Of a DNA stretch of 8,884 bases, positions 1-7,065 are shown in pieces; position 1 is the first letter of the stretch; every line of letters begins with the position of its first letter. The position numbers were made by a program, and so were the translations under genes. The stretch comes from Gammaproteobacteria bacterium (lineage in GTDB: Bacteria > Pseudomonadota > Gammaproteobacteria > DRJJ01): NCBI GenBank assembly GCA_011052255.1, contig DRJJ01000153.1:1-8884 (forward strand), in the 5' to 3' direction. The notes under the pieces are model-generated. The model searched no databases. It was not told the DNA's origin and was given only the letters and a program-made list of their open reading frames with translations.

Positions 1-1032
1 CCGGCGGGTCTCGATCGTTATGATCTGAACGGGCGTGTGACAGCTGCGGCTGGCCTGGCTTCATTCGAGGTCAATGGTCAGCAGGTAACAACCGACATCA
101 ACGGGCGATTTTCAGCACCAATCAGTGTGCGCAGCAAACAAACACGGGTAAAGGTGATTGCAGTTGACAAGGTTAGCCGTAAGGCGGAACTGTCATTCAT
201 ACTTGCCCAGGCCGAGCAGATTCCGGCAGCGACTCGCTCCTTCCGAAATAAACCCCGTGCAGGCATAAGCGACAAACTTGATGGTATCGACTTCGGACAA
301 TATTATGCCCTGATTATTGGCAACACCCGTTATCGTGGATTTCCAGACCTGGTCTCACCTGAAGAGGACGTCAAACACATTGACAAAATATTGCGTGAGA
401 AATACGGTTTCAAAACTCGCCTGCTATTAAATGCAGACCGCTATACTATTTTGTCATCATTGAACGAACTGGGCAAAACGCTAACCGAGAAGGATAACCT
501 GCTGGTTTATTATGCTGGTCATGGCGAACTCGATGTGATTAACCAGCGCGGACACTGGCTGCCGGTTGATGCCGACCCCGACAATACGGCCAACTGGATA
601 TCGACGGTGAATATCACTGATATACTGAATGTCATTCCGGCACGGCACGTCATGGTAGTCGCCGATTCCTGTTATGCAGGAACCCTCTCCGTCGCCGCAC
701 AGGCACGACTGGATGTGGCCACTGCAAACGAAAATCTACAACGCAAATGGGTTGAAATCATGAACCGTACCCGCGCCCGGGTGGTGCTGACGTCTGGCGG
801 CGTCAAGCCGGTACTGGATAGTGGTGGTGGCAAGCATTCGGTATTTGCACGGGCCTTTATCGACACCCTGCAGGAAAATAATTCAGTGATTGAAGGTTAC
901 AGTGTCTACCGCAGGCTGGCCGACCAGGTGAGTCGCAACGCAGCCAATCTGCAGTTTGACCAGAACCCGCAGTATGCACCTATCAAGCATGGCGGTGGGC
1001 TGGGTGAATTTTTCTTTGTACCGGTTAAATAA
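1..1032 (+). CDS. Caspase-family (C14-type, metacaspase-like) protease, 5' end missing
   Basis: The reading frame is open from base 1, so the gene enters from the left; a GTG at 37 is in frame but is probably internal. Counting residues from that GTG, about 1-58 form an Ig-like beta domain (pattern VNGQQV, D-INGRFS, VKVIAVD), a type usually found on secreted or periplasmic proteins. A short linker follows, and the caspase fold starts near 88 (YYALIIGNTRY). The catalytic dyad is visible: His162 in YYAGHGE and Cys212 in ADSCYAGTL. The Asp before that Cys matches the basic-residue preference known for metacaspases, so cleavage after Arg or Lys is an inference. The domain ends near 330 with no further module, giving a stand-alone p20-like fold. 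It converges with the ABC exporter gene. Substrate and signal peptide cannot be seen. Family assignment is secure; the role is unknown. Confidence 0.88.
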   Translation, partial: PAGLDRYDLNGRVTAAAGLASFEVNGQQVTTDINGRFSAPISVRSKQTRVKVIAVDKVSRKAELSFILAQAEQIPAATRSFRNKPRAGISDKLDGIDFGQYYALIIGNTRYRGFPDLVSPEEDVKHIDKILREKYGFKTRLLLNADRYTILSSLNELGKTLTEKDNLLVYYAGHGELDVINQRGHWLPVDADPDNTANWISTVNITDILNVIPARHVMVVADSCYAGTLSVAAQARLDVATANENLQRKWVEIMNRTRARVVLTSGGVKPVLDSGGGKHSVFARAFIDTLQENNSVIEGYSVYRRLADQVSRNAANLQFDQNPQYAPIKHGGGLGEFFFVPVK

Positions 1033-1061
1033 GCTGTCTGTTTGCCAGATACTATGTAACA

Positions 1062-1083
1062 CAGCGATTCTTGCTAATCGCTG
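1062..1083. terminator. 8-bp perfect stem-loop between convergent genes, possible weak bidirectional terminator
   Basis: CAGCGATT at 1062-1069 pairs perfectly with AATCGCTG at 1076-1083 across a 6-base loop. On the - strand it covers the last codons and the TAG stop of the ABC exporter. On the + strand it lies about 30 bases after the protease stop. Neither side has a T-run, so it is not a classic intrinsic terminator. It may slow polymerase or protect 3' ends, but that is inference. Confidence 0.3.
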
Positions 1084-2951
1084 CTGACCAGTTCCAGCGC
1101 CTGTTCTTCTTCCTGCTGTAATTCCCACATATGTTTGTACAGGCCACCCTGTTGTATCAGGGTATTGTGGTTGCCTGATTCAATTATACGGCCTTCTTCC
1201 ATTACCAGAATATTATCTGCATCGGCAATGGTTGACAGGCGGTGCGCGATAACCAGCGTGGTGTGGTCGGTAGCGACTTCACGCATGGCTTCCAGTATGG
1301 CCTGCTCCGATCTAGAATCCAGCGACGAGGTGGCTTCATCAAATATCATGATGCGCGGGTTTTTCAGTATTGCGCGCGCAATCGCGACACGTTGTTTTTC
1401 ACCGCCGGAGAGTTTCAGTCCTCGTTCACCGACCACGGTATCGTAACCATCAGGTAGCGACAGGATGAAATCATGAATATGGGCCAGTCGCGCGGCACGG
1501 GTAATCTCCGCCGCACTGGAATCCGGTCGCGCATAACCAATGTTGTGTGCGATGCTGTCATTGAACAGTACGGTGTCTTGCGGAACGATGCCAATATGCG
1601 CACGCAGGGACTGCTGGCTGACCTCACGTATGTCCTGCGAATCAATCAGAACCCGGCCACCGCTTACATCGTAGAAACGAAATATCAGCCGTGCCAGCGT
1701 GGACTTGCCGGCACCACTGGGGCCGACAATCGCGACTTTCTTGCCAGCCGGTATTTCGAAGTCGATACCGTGCAGGATGGTACGATCCGGGTGGTAATGA
1801 AAGTCGACATGTTCAAAACGCAATGTGCCCTTGCTGACCTGAAGTGTAGGCGCGTTTTTAATATCCCTGATTTCAGGTTGCTCTTCGATCAGGGTGAACA
1901 TTCGGTCCATGTCAGACAGGGCATGTTTAAGCTGGCTGTAGACGATACCGAGGAAGTTCAGCGGGATAAACATCTGTATCATGAACGCATTGACCAGCAC
2001 CAGGTCACCCATGCTCATTTCGCCGTCCACTACTCCCTGTGATGCCATGAACATGATCAGTGTTACACCGGTCGCGATGATGGCGCCCTGGCCCACATTC
2101 AGGGCGGAGAGTGAGGTCTGGCTTTTAACTGCGGCATCTTCCCATACTTGTAGCGTGTCGTCATAGCGCTGCATTTCGTAGGCTTCATTGCCGAAATATT
2201 TTACCGTTTCGTAGTTAATCAGGCTGTCAACCGCCTGCGAACTGGCCTTTGAATCGGCCTGATTCATGGTAATGCGGTACTTCATACGCCATTCGGTGAT
2301 GACCATGGTGGTGGCAATATAGATGGCAACGGTTACAAATGTGACTACTGCATACCAGGGGTTGTACTGGCTCAACAGGATGACAGCAATCAGACCGACC
2401 TCAACCAGTATGGGCAGTATGCTGAAAACCATGTAGTTGAGTAGTGAGCTAACACTGCGTGTGCCACGTTCGAGATCACGGGTTATCGCACCGGTTTTGC
2501 GTTCAAGGTGATAGCGCAGGGAAAGCTCATGCAGATGTGAGACAACACGATGTGACATGCTGCGCATCGCGCCATGACGCACGCGGGCAAAGACCGCATC
2601 CCTTATCTCACCAAACAAAGATCCGGACAATCTGAGTACACCGTAGAGGACTAAAAAAACGACCGGTAATATCAGCTGCTCATGTTGAGAGCTGTCTAGC
2701 CCGTCAACGATCTGTTTCAGTACCAGCGGGACCGCTACCATCGCCATTTTGGCCAGCACCAGGGCCGATAGAGCGAGGATGACACGGCCGCGATAGCTCC
2801 ACAGGTAGGGTACAAGGCTGCGCAGGGTTTTCAGGTCGCTGCGATTACCGCTGGGCGATTCGGTGGCATAGCGTGCATGGTCAGACAATGGCTGGTTAAT
2901 CCTTAGGTGAGTTGGTGTTTGATTAATAGGTGAGAGTGACGACACCGTCAT
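1074..2951 (-). CDS. Atm1-type half-size ABC exporter (ABCB7/HMT1-like), fused permease and ATPase
   Basis: This 625-residue protein has a six-helix type IV exporter domain (about 50-350) followed by an ATPase domain (about 370-610), the usual half-transporter length for a homodimer in the inner membrane. ATPase motifs are complete: Walker A GPSGAGKST at 410-418, Q-loop Gln458, signature LSGGEKQ at 514-520, Walker B IMIFDEA at 534-540 with Glu539, and H-loop His570. The stretch NYETVKYFGNE (246-256) is typical of the Atm1/ABCB7 family. LNVGQ (284-288) and Arg222/Arg226 sit where the glutathione-contacting residues of Novosphingobium Atm1 lie, as I recall them, so the likely cargo is glutathione persulfide or metal-glutathione conjugates. 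The ATG lies inside the end of the DsrE-family gene with a 29-base overlap and no good Shine-Dalgarno site, which suggests translational coupling. MsbA-like lipid export is less likely given these motifs. Confidence 0.9.
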   Translation of the reverse strand: MTVSSLSPINQTPTHLRINQPLSDHARYATESPSGNRSDLKTLRSLVPYLWSYRGRVILALSALVLAKMAMVAVPLVLKQIVDGLDSSQHEQLILPVVFLVLYGVLRLSGSLFGEIRDAVFARVRHGAMRSMSHRVVSHLHELSLRYHLERKTGAITRDLERGTRSVSSLLNYMVFSILPILVEVGLIAVILLSQYNPWYAVVTFVTVAIYIATTMVITEWRMKYRITMNQADSKASSQAVDSLINYETVKYFGNEAYEMQRYDDTLQVWEDAAVKSQTSLSALNVGQGAIIATGVTLIMFMASQGVVDGEMSMGDLVLVNAFMIQMFIPLNFLGIVYSQLKHALSDMDRMFTLIEEQPEIRDIKNAPTLQVSKGTLRFEHVDFHYHPDRTILHGIDFEIPAGKKVAIVGPSGAGKSTLARLIFRFYDVSGGRVLIDSQDIREVSQQSLRAHIGIVPQDTVLFNDSIAHNIGYARPDSSAAEITRAARLAHIHDFILSLPDGYDTVVGERGLKLSGGEKQRVAIARAILKNPRIMIFDEATSSLDSRSEQAILEAMREVATDHTTLVIAHRLSTIADADNILVMEEGRIIESGNHNTLIQQGGLYKHMWELQQEEEQALELVSSD

Positions 2952-3300
2952 CTATAGCGGCACTGATAAAGGCTGCACCGCCGCGCACTTCATCCAGTTC
3001 CGGGATGGCGGTCTCCGGGGTAATGCCATTTTCTTCCATCGCCGCACCGCAGACATAGAAGCGCGCGCCGGCCTTATGTGCATCTTGCATGAAGGAGTAG
3101 ATAGATTTTTCCCGTTTGCTGCCAGGGTACAGCTTTTCAGCGACACCTTTGCGCAGCAGCGCCGCCGAACGTGAAGCAAAATAGATCTCGACCTCCAGGT
3201 CCATAGAGGCGGCCGAGGTTGCCTGAAAAAAAGGTGAGCCAAGACTGGCGGGTACATCCGGGCTGGCATTGAGCAGCATGATGACAATTTTACGGGCCAT
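2923..3300 (-). CDS. DsrE/DsrF-like (YchN-type) small sulfur-handling protein
   Basis: The 125-residue protein has the DsrE-fold layout: an N-terminal strand KIVIMLLNASPD, a second strand with its helix around 35-55 (VEIYFASRSAALL), and the strand-turn RFYVCGAAM at 80-88 with a single cysteine, Cys84. In DsrE/TusD-type proteins a cysteine at this place carries a persulfide, so Cys84 is the predicted sulfur carrier; it is the only Cys in the protein. There is no signal peptide, so it should act in the cytoplasm, and the family usually forms trimers or hexamers. The ATG at 3300 fits the family's short start (MARKIVIML). It is the first gene of a two-gene unit and overlaps the Atm1-type exporter by 29 bases. 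A generic family member without persulfide chemistry remains possible. Confidence 0.82.
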   Translation of the reverse strand: MARKIVIMLLNASPDVPASLGSPFFQATSAASMDLEVEIYFASRSAALLRKGVAEKLYPGSKREKSIYSFMQDAHKAGARFYVCGAAMEENGITPETAIPELDEVRGGAAFISAAIDDGVVTLTY

Positions 3301-3329
3301 GACTATCCATGATTTGTATGAAGATCAGC

Positions 3330-3359
3330 AATATAGCACGCCGTTTCATCCCTTGTCTG
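3330..3359 (-). promoter_or_regulatory. Putative sigma70 promoter for the DsrE-like/ABC exporter unit
   Basis: Read on the - strand, CAGACA (complement of 3354-3359, 4 of 6 matches to TTGACA) is followed after 18 bases by TATATT (complement of 3330-3335, 5 of 6 matches to TATAAT). Transcription would start near 3322, leaving a leader of roughly 20 bases before the ATG at 3300. Pattern match only. Confidence 0.45.
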
Positions 3360-3470
3360 GGCCGGGTTCCGGGCTGCTTGTGGTGCTGCAAAGGCACTTT
3401 TTTAATGGAAATAGAGGCAAATTGCAAACCTTGTATTTTACCTTAACCGTCCATATCTTACACATAATGG

Positions 3471-3499
3471 TGATAAGCATGTGATATGCATGGTAAAAT
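3471..3499 (+). promoter_or_regulatory. Putative extended -10 promoter for the fmdB/DUF502/aspS/Nudix operon
   Basis: TAAAAT at 3494-3499 is preceded by TGG (3491-3493), giving the TGN extended -10 form. The -35 position (3471-3476, TGATAA) matches poorly, as expected for an extended -10 promoter. Just upstream, GCAT at 3478-3481 and ATGC at 3487-3490 form a short inverted repeat that could bind a regulator. The start would be near 3506, about 37 bases before the fmdB-family ATG. Confidence 0.33.
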
Positions 3500-3542
3500 G
3501 ATTATTACACTGATTAATGATTGAAAACAGGGGCTGTGCGCA

Positions 3543-3809
3543 ATGCCGATATATGAATACAAGTGTGCTGAATGTGAGCACCAATTTGAGAAGCTGCAAA
3601 AAATCAGTGATGATCCGTTGAAAGATTGCCCTGAATGCAACAATCCATCGTTAAAGAAGCTGGTGTCTGCTGCCGGTTTTCGATTAAAGGGTAAAGGCTG
3701 GTACGAGACTGATTTTAAATCAGGTACTAAACGCAATGTGGCTGAATCAGATTCCAAATCACCCTCATCAGCTTCCAAAGACACCAGTGCGTGTTCGTCC
3801 TGTAAGTAA
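3543..3809 (+). CDS. FmdB-family zinc-ribbon protein
   Basis: This 88-residue protein opens with MPIYEYKC and has two CxxC knuckles, Cys8/Cys11 and Cys29/Cys32, which together would bind one zinc. After this comes the conserved block LVSAAGFRLKGKGWYETDFK (40-59), then a Ser/Lys-rich low-complexity tail. The family (FmdB, putative regulatory protein) was named from a formamidase/acetamidase gene cluster, and its molecular role is not settled. An AGGGG at about 3528-3532 gives a ribosome site roughly 10 bases before the ATG. It is the first gene of the run leading to aspS. The C-terminus ends CSSCK, adding a third CxxC (Cys84/Cys87). Cytoplasmic location is expected, as no signal peptide or membrane segment is seen. 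Confidence 0.9.
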   Translation: MPIYEYKCAECEHQFEKLQKISDDPLKDCPECNNPSLKKLVSAAGFRLKGKGWYETDFKSGTKRNVAESDSKSPSSASKDTSACSSCK

Positions 3810-3841
3810 ATTATTAACCCTGCATACACGGAATAACAGGC

Positions 3842-4492
3842 ATGAGTGGACTTAAGCGTTACCTGATTGCCGGTATCCTGATCTGGCTACCCCTCGGGGT
3901 AACCGTGATGGTGGTACGCCTGTTCATTGACATGATGGACCGTACCTTGTTGTTGCTACCGGTGGATTACCGCCCCGAGGCCCTGCTGGGTTTATCGATA
4001 CCCGGCTTTGGCATACTGCTGGCATTGGTGATCATTCTGGTTACCGGTATGATCGCCGCCAATCTGTTTGGCCGGCGGTTGGTGATGTTGTGGGAGGCAT
4101 TTCTATCACGTATTCCGCTGGTACGCTCTGTTTATTCCAGCGTCAAACAACTGGCCGAAACGGTATTTTCATCCAACGGCCAGTCCTTTCGCAAGGTATT
4201 GCTACTGGAATACCCGCGCCGTGGCCTGTGGACCCTGGCCTTCCAGACCGGTACAGATATCGGTGAGGCGCAGTCGCGCACTGGCCAGGATGTGATTAAC
4301 GTCTATGTCCCAACCACACCGAACCCGACCTCCGGTTTTTTCCTGATGGTACCGCGGAAGGATGTACAGGTACTCGATATGAGTGTTGACGAAGGCCTGA
4401 AAATGATCATTTCCATGGGTGTCGTGGTGCCCGAACAGGCTAAGCCAGCTAAAGACGCCGAGGTGGTTGCGTCGGGTGACACAAGCACGTAA
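3842..4492 (+). CDS. DUF502 family inner-membrane protein
   Basis: The protein has 216 residues, with two clear hydrophobic segments at about 8-28 (LIAGILIWLPLGVTVMVV) and 52-74 (IPGFGILLALVIILVTGMI). After them come the family-typical stretches RIPLVRSVYSSVKQ (90-103) and VYVPTTPNPTSGFF (155-168). The C-terminal half is soluble, probably cytoplasmic. The family is widespread in bacteria and its function is unknown; I do not assign one. It begins 32 bases after the fmdB-family stop, with AGG close to the ATG, and aspS follows after 72 bases, so co-transcription with both is likely. The tail after about 195 is Ala/Lys-rich and probably disordered. Confidence 0.88.
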   Translation: MSGLKRYLIAGILIWLPLGVTVMVVRLFIDMMDRTLLLLPVDYRPEALLGLSIPGFGILLALVIILVTGMIAANLFGRRLVMLWEAFLSRIPLVRSVYSSVKQLAETVFSSNGQSFRKVLLLEYPRRGLWTLAFQTGTDIGEAQSRTGQDVINVYVPTTPNPTSGFFLMVPRKDVQVLDMSVDEGLKMIISMGVVVPEQAKPAKDAEVVASGDTST

Positions 4493-4564
4493 GATTTCCC
4501 CCTTTTTACAGCCGAATCAGCCTGTTTTCTGTAGCTGCAAGGCACTTAATGACGAGTAAGCAAC

Positions 4565-6349
4565 ATGCGCAGCGATTATTGCGGAAACGTATCCGAAACC
4601 AATCTGGACCAGACTGTTGAACTGTGTGGCTGGTGCCACCGACGCCGTGACCATGGCGGCGTGATTTTTATTGATTTACGTGACCGTGAAGGCATCGTGC
4701 AAGTGGTGTTCGACCCGGATACCGCCGATACCTTTATAATCGCGGAAAGTGTTCGCAGTGAATATGTACTGCGTATCAAAGGCAAGGTGCGTCCACGCCC
4801 TGAGGGAACCACCAACTCTGATATGGCCACCGGTAAGATCGAGGTGCTGGGGCTGGAACTTGAAATTCTGAACAAGGCCGAAACACCACCGTTCATGATC
4901 GATGACAACGATGTATCAGAAGAGAACCGGCTGCGCTACCGTTACATCGATTTACGTCGTTCCGATATGCAGATGCGTATGCGCATGCGCGCCAAAATCA
5001 CCCACCGTCTGCGTGAATTTCTTGATGATCAGGGTTTCCTGGATATCGAAACACCGATGCTGACCCGCGCTACCCCGGAAGGGGCACGTGACTATCTGGT
5101 ACCCAGCCGTACACATGAAGGCGCCTTTTTCGCATTACCACAGTCACCGCAGTTGTTCAAACAGCTGCTGATGATGTCCGGTTTTGATCGTTACTACCAG
5201 ATCGTGCGCTGCTTTCGTGATGAGGATTTACGTGCAGATCGCCAGCCTGAATTTACCCAGCTGGATGTGGAATTGTCCTTCGTGAATGAAGAAGATGTGA
5301 TGAATCTGATGGAATCACTGATTCGTGACGTGTTTACACACATACTGGAGATACCGCTACCCGACCCCTTCCCGCGTATCTCGCATGCCGAGGCGATGAG
5401 CCGCTATGGCTCGGACAAGCCTGATTTACGTGTGCCGATGGAACTGATTGATGTCGGTGACCTGATGCAGGATGTAGAATTCAAGGTGTTTTCCGGGCCG
5501 GCTAAAGACCCGGAGGGTCGCGTAGCGGCACTATGCCTGCCTGAGGGCTGTAAGCTGTCACGCAAGGAAATCGACGGCTACACTTCTTATGTTGCGATCT
5601 ACGGTGCCAGAGGCCTGGCCTATATAAAGGTAAACGAGGTCGCAAAGGGTCGAGAAGGCCTGCAGTCTCCGATATTAAAATTTCTGCCGGATGAGGCGAT
5701 CCAGACCATACTGGAACGCACGGCTGCAAAGGATGGTGATCTGATCTTCTTTGGTGCCGACAAGGCCAGGGTAGTGAACGAAGCGCTGGGTGCACTGCGG
5801 GTCAAGCTGGGGCAAGACCGGGGCTTGATGGAACACGGCTGGCGACCTTTATGGGTAGTCGATTTCCCGATGTTCGAAAAAGATGAAAGTGGCAATCGCT
5901 GGCAGGCGCTGCATCATCCGTTCACGGCGGCCATATCTGATCATGTCGACAAGCTGGAAACCGATCCGGGTGCCTGTCTGTCGCGTGCTTACGATATGGT
6001 GCTCAATGGTTCTGAAATCGGTGGTGGGTCAATCCGTATCCATCAGCCGGAAGTACAGCAAACCGTATTCAAACAGCTTGGAATTAGTGAGCAGGAAGCA
6101 GAGGACAAGTTCGGATTCCTGGTTACCGCACTGAAATATGGGTGTCCGCCTCATGGCGGTATGGCCTTTGGTCTGGATCGTCTGGTAATGTTGATGACCG
6201 GTGCGGCCTCTATTCGCGAAGTCATGGCCTTCCCGAAGACCCAGACCGCCAGCTGCCTGCTGACTCAGGCCCCGGCGCCAGTCAGTGACAAACAGTTACG
6301 TGAAATTGGTATACGCTTACGCAAACCCAGGGCTGAGGCCAGCGACTGA
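4565..6349 (+). CDS. aspS: Aspartyl-tRNA synthetase, bacterial type, predicted non-discriminating
   Basis: This class II synthetase charges tRNA with aspartate in the cytoplasm. At 594 residues it has the usual bacterial length. The N-terminal OB-fold anticodon-binding domain covers about 1-105 (CGWCHRRRDHGGVIFIDLRD). The catalytic domain holds motif 2 near 217-231 (FRDEDLRADRQPEF) and motif 3 near 530-542 (GMAFGLDRLVML), with the bacterial GAD insertion between them at roughly 280-420. His30 and Gly81 sit where, as I recall, Pseudomonas aeruginosa AspRS has His31 and Gly82, residues linked to charging both tRNA-Asp and tRNA-Asn; E. coli AspRS has Leu and Lys there. This enzyme is therefore predicted to be non-discriminating and to need GatCAB. 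Residue 24 is Cys where Val is common (CGWCHRR). The start fits the family pattern M-R-x-x-Y-C-G. The stop is adjacent to the Nudix gene. Confidence 0.96.
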   Translation: MRSDYCGNVSETNLDQTVELCGWCHRRRDHGGVIFIDLRDREGIVQVVFDPDTADTFIIAESVRSEYVLRIKGKVRPRPEGTTNSDMATGKIEVLGLELEILNKAETPPFMIDDNDVSEENRLRYRYIDLRRSDMQMRMRMRAKITHRLREFLDDQGFLDIETPMLTRATPEGARDYLVPSRTHEGAFFALPQSPQLFKQLLMMSGFDRYYQIVRCFRDEDLRADRQPEFTQLDVELSFVNEEDVMNLMESLIRDVFTHILEIPLPDPFPRISHAEAMSRYGSDKPDLRVPMELIDVGDLMQDVEFKVFSGPAKDPEGRVAALCLPEGCKLSRKEIDGYTSYVAIYGARGLAYIKVNEVAKGREGLQSPILKFLPDEAIQTILERTAAKDGDLIFFGADKARVVNEALGALRVKLGQDRGLMEHGWRPLWVVDFPMFEKDESGNRWQALHHPFTAAISDHVDKLETDPGACLSRAYDMVLNGSEIGGGSIRIHQPEVQQTVFKQLGISEQEAEDKFGFLVTALKYGCPPHGGMAFGLDRLVMLMTGAASIREVMAFPKTQTASCLLTQAPAPVSDKQLREIGIRLRKPRAEASD

Positions 6350-6792
6350 TTTTAGATCAGCGCCATAAACGACCGGAGTCGGTACTGGTTGTGATTTACA
6401 CATTGGCCGGTGAAGTACTGTTGCTGGAACGGGTACAGCCCGCGGGGTACTGGCAGTCGGTTACGGGTAGCCTGGAATGGGGTGAAAATGCCGATGATGC
6501 AGCGCAACGCGAACTGTATGAAGAAACCGGGCTGCAGGCCAGTGACCGGCTGCATGCAACCGGCCAGGTAAACCATTTTCAGATTGTACCGGCATGGAAG
6601 CCACGTTACGCGCCGGATGTAAACGAAAATACAGAATATGTGTATCAGCTGGCGCTGGCACAACGCCAGGATATTGCGCTTCATCAGCAGGAACACATCA
6701 ACTATCGCTGGTTGCCTGCTGCAGTAGCCGCTGAGCAGGTCGCGTCAACGACCAATCGTGACGCTATTTTGCATCTCCCAATCAGGATATAG
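6349..6792 (+). CDS. nudB: NudB-like Nudix hydrolase (dihydroneopterin triphosphate pyrophosphatase), probable non-canonical start
   Basis: A complete Nudix box (G-x5-E-x7-REUxEExGU) covers residues 40-62 counted from the ATT at 6349: GSLEWGE, seven residues, then RELYEETGL. WQSVTGS just before it and RYAP-x-V-x-x-NTE after it match E. coli NudB as I recall it. NudB removes pyrophosphate from dihydroneopterin triphosphate in folate synthesis. The first usual start in frame is GTG at 6391, but that would remove the conserved first strand KRPESVLVV, which is encoded upstream. The frame is open back to a TGA at 6334, and between that stop and the GTG there is no ATG, GTG or TTG. ATT at 6349, overlapping the aspS stop by one base (TGATT), or CTG at 6346 are the likely starts; a GAGG lies at 6335-6338. 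The fallback is 6391-6792. Product confidence is high, start confidence low. Confidence 0.83.
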   Translation: MLDQRHKRPESVLVVIYTLAGEVLLLERVQPAGYWQSVTGSLEWGENADDAAQRELYEETGLQASDRLHATGQVNHFQIVPAWKPRYAPDVNENTEYVYQLALAQRQDIALHQQEHINYRWLPAAVAAEQVASTTNRDAILHLPIRI

Positions 6793-7065
6793 TTGAGCAC
6801 GTTGGTAATGTATTAAGATTTCACGGCTGTCCCGCTAACTTTGAAATGTGTACAAAAGCAGGATGTGGGATGGGTCTAGCCTGTTAAAGACCGTCTGACG
6901 CATGGACGCGTCAGTCGAGCGGCCACGGATGGCGAATAGCGCGTCTTTAACAGGCTAGACCCATCCCATGTCCGGAGCCATACGCGTCATCGCACGGTTT
7001 TATGCAGGTAGATCATAGCCAGGATGAAGCCTGGTGGAATTCATGGAAACACAAGAGAGTAAACG
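6793..7065 (+). other. 273-base intergenic region between the Nudix gene and nadA
   Basis: No protein-coding gene is supported here. The main content is the palindromic element at 6861-6973. Outside it, a small stem-loop CCAGG-atgaag-CCTGG lies at 7019-7034, 31 bases before the nadA start, and AGAGAG ahead of the ATG at 7066 is the likely ribosome site. I could not find a convincing -35/-10 pair for nadA. Confidence 0.6.
6861..6973. repeat. Palindromic (MITE-like) element with 31-base inverted arms
   Basis: The left arm (6861-6891) and right arm (6943-6973) are inverted copies with 29 of 31 positions complementary; the inner 26 bases (6866-6891 with 6943-6968) are perfect. The key core is GTCTAGCCTGTTAAAGAC on the left. 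The 51-base spacer holds two further hairpins, CTGACGC/GCGTCAG (6895-6901 with 6908-6914) and GCCA/TGGC (6922-6925 with 6930-6933). There is no internal ORF and I see no clear target-site duplication. It could be a non-autonomous mobile element, a REP-like repeat, or a structured RNA or RNase III site between the Nudix gene and nadA. There is no T-run, so an intrinsic terminator is less likely. Confidence 0.75.

Noticed and set aside
1473..2042. 189-residue + strand ORF
   Set aside because: It lies wholly antisense to the well-supported ABC exporter and shows no recognisable protein features.
3383..3403. Intrinsic terminator GTGC-loop-GCAC followed by six T
   Set aside because: The stem is only 4 base pairs and it points along the + strand, where no gene lies upstream to terminate; the neighbouring genes on that side are on the - strand.
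3458..3829. 123-residue - strand ORF over the fmdB-family gene
   Set aside because: It is antisense to a clear zinc-ribbon gene and has no recognisable motif.
4503..4533. Separate promoter for aspS
   Set aside because: TTTACA at 4505-4510 is an acceptable -35, but the matching -10 place (TCTGTA) agrees at only two bases; read-through from the upstream genes is simpler.
6861..6973. Integron attC recombination site
   Set aside because: GTTAAAG and CTTTAAC resemble attC core bases, but they are in the opposite order to attC (RYYYAAC first, GTTRRRY last), the end bases do not fit, the arms are almost perfectly paired without the usual unpaired bases, and no integrase or cassette is present.
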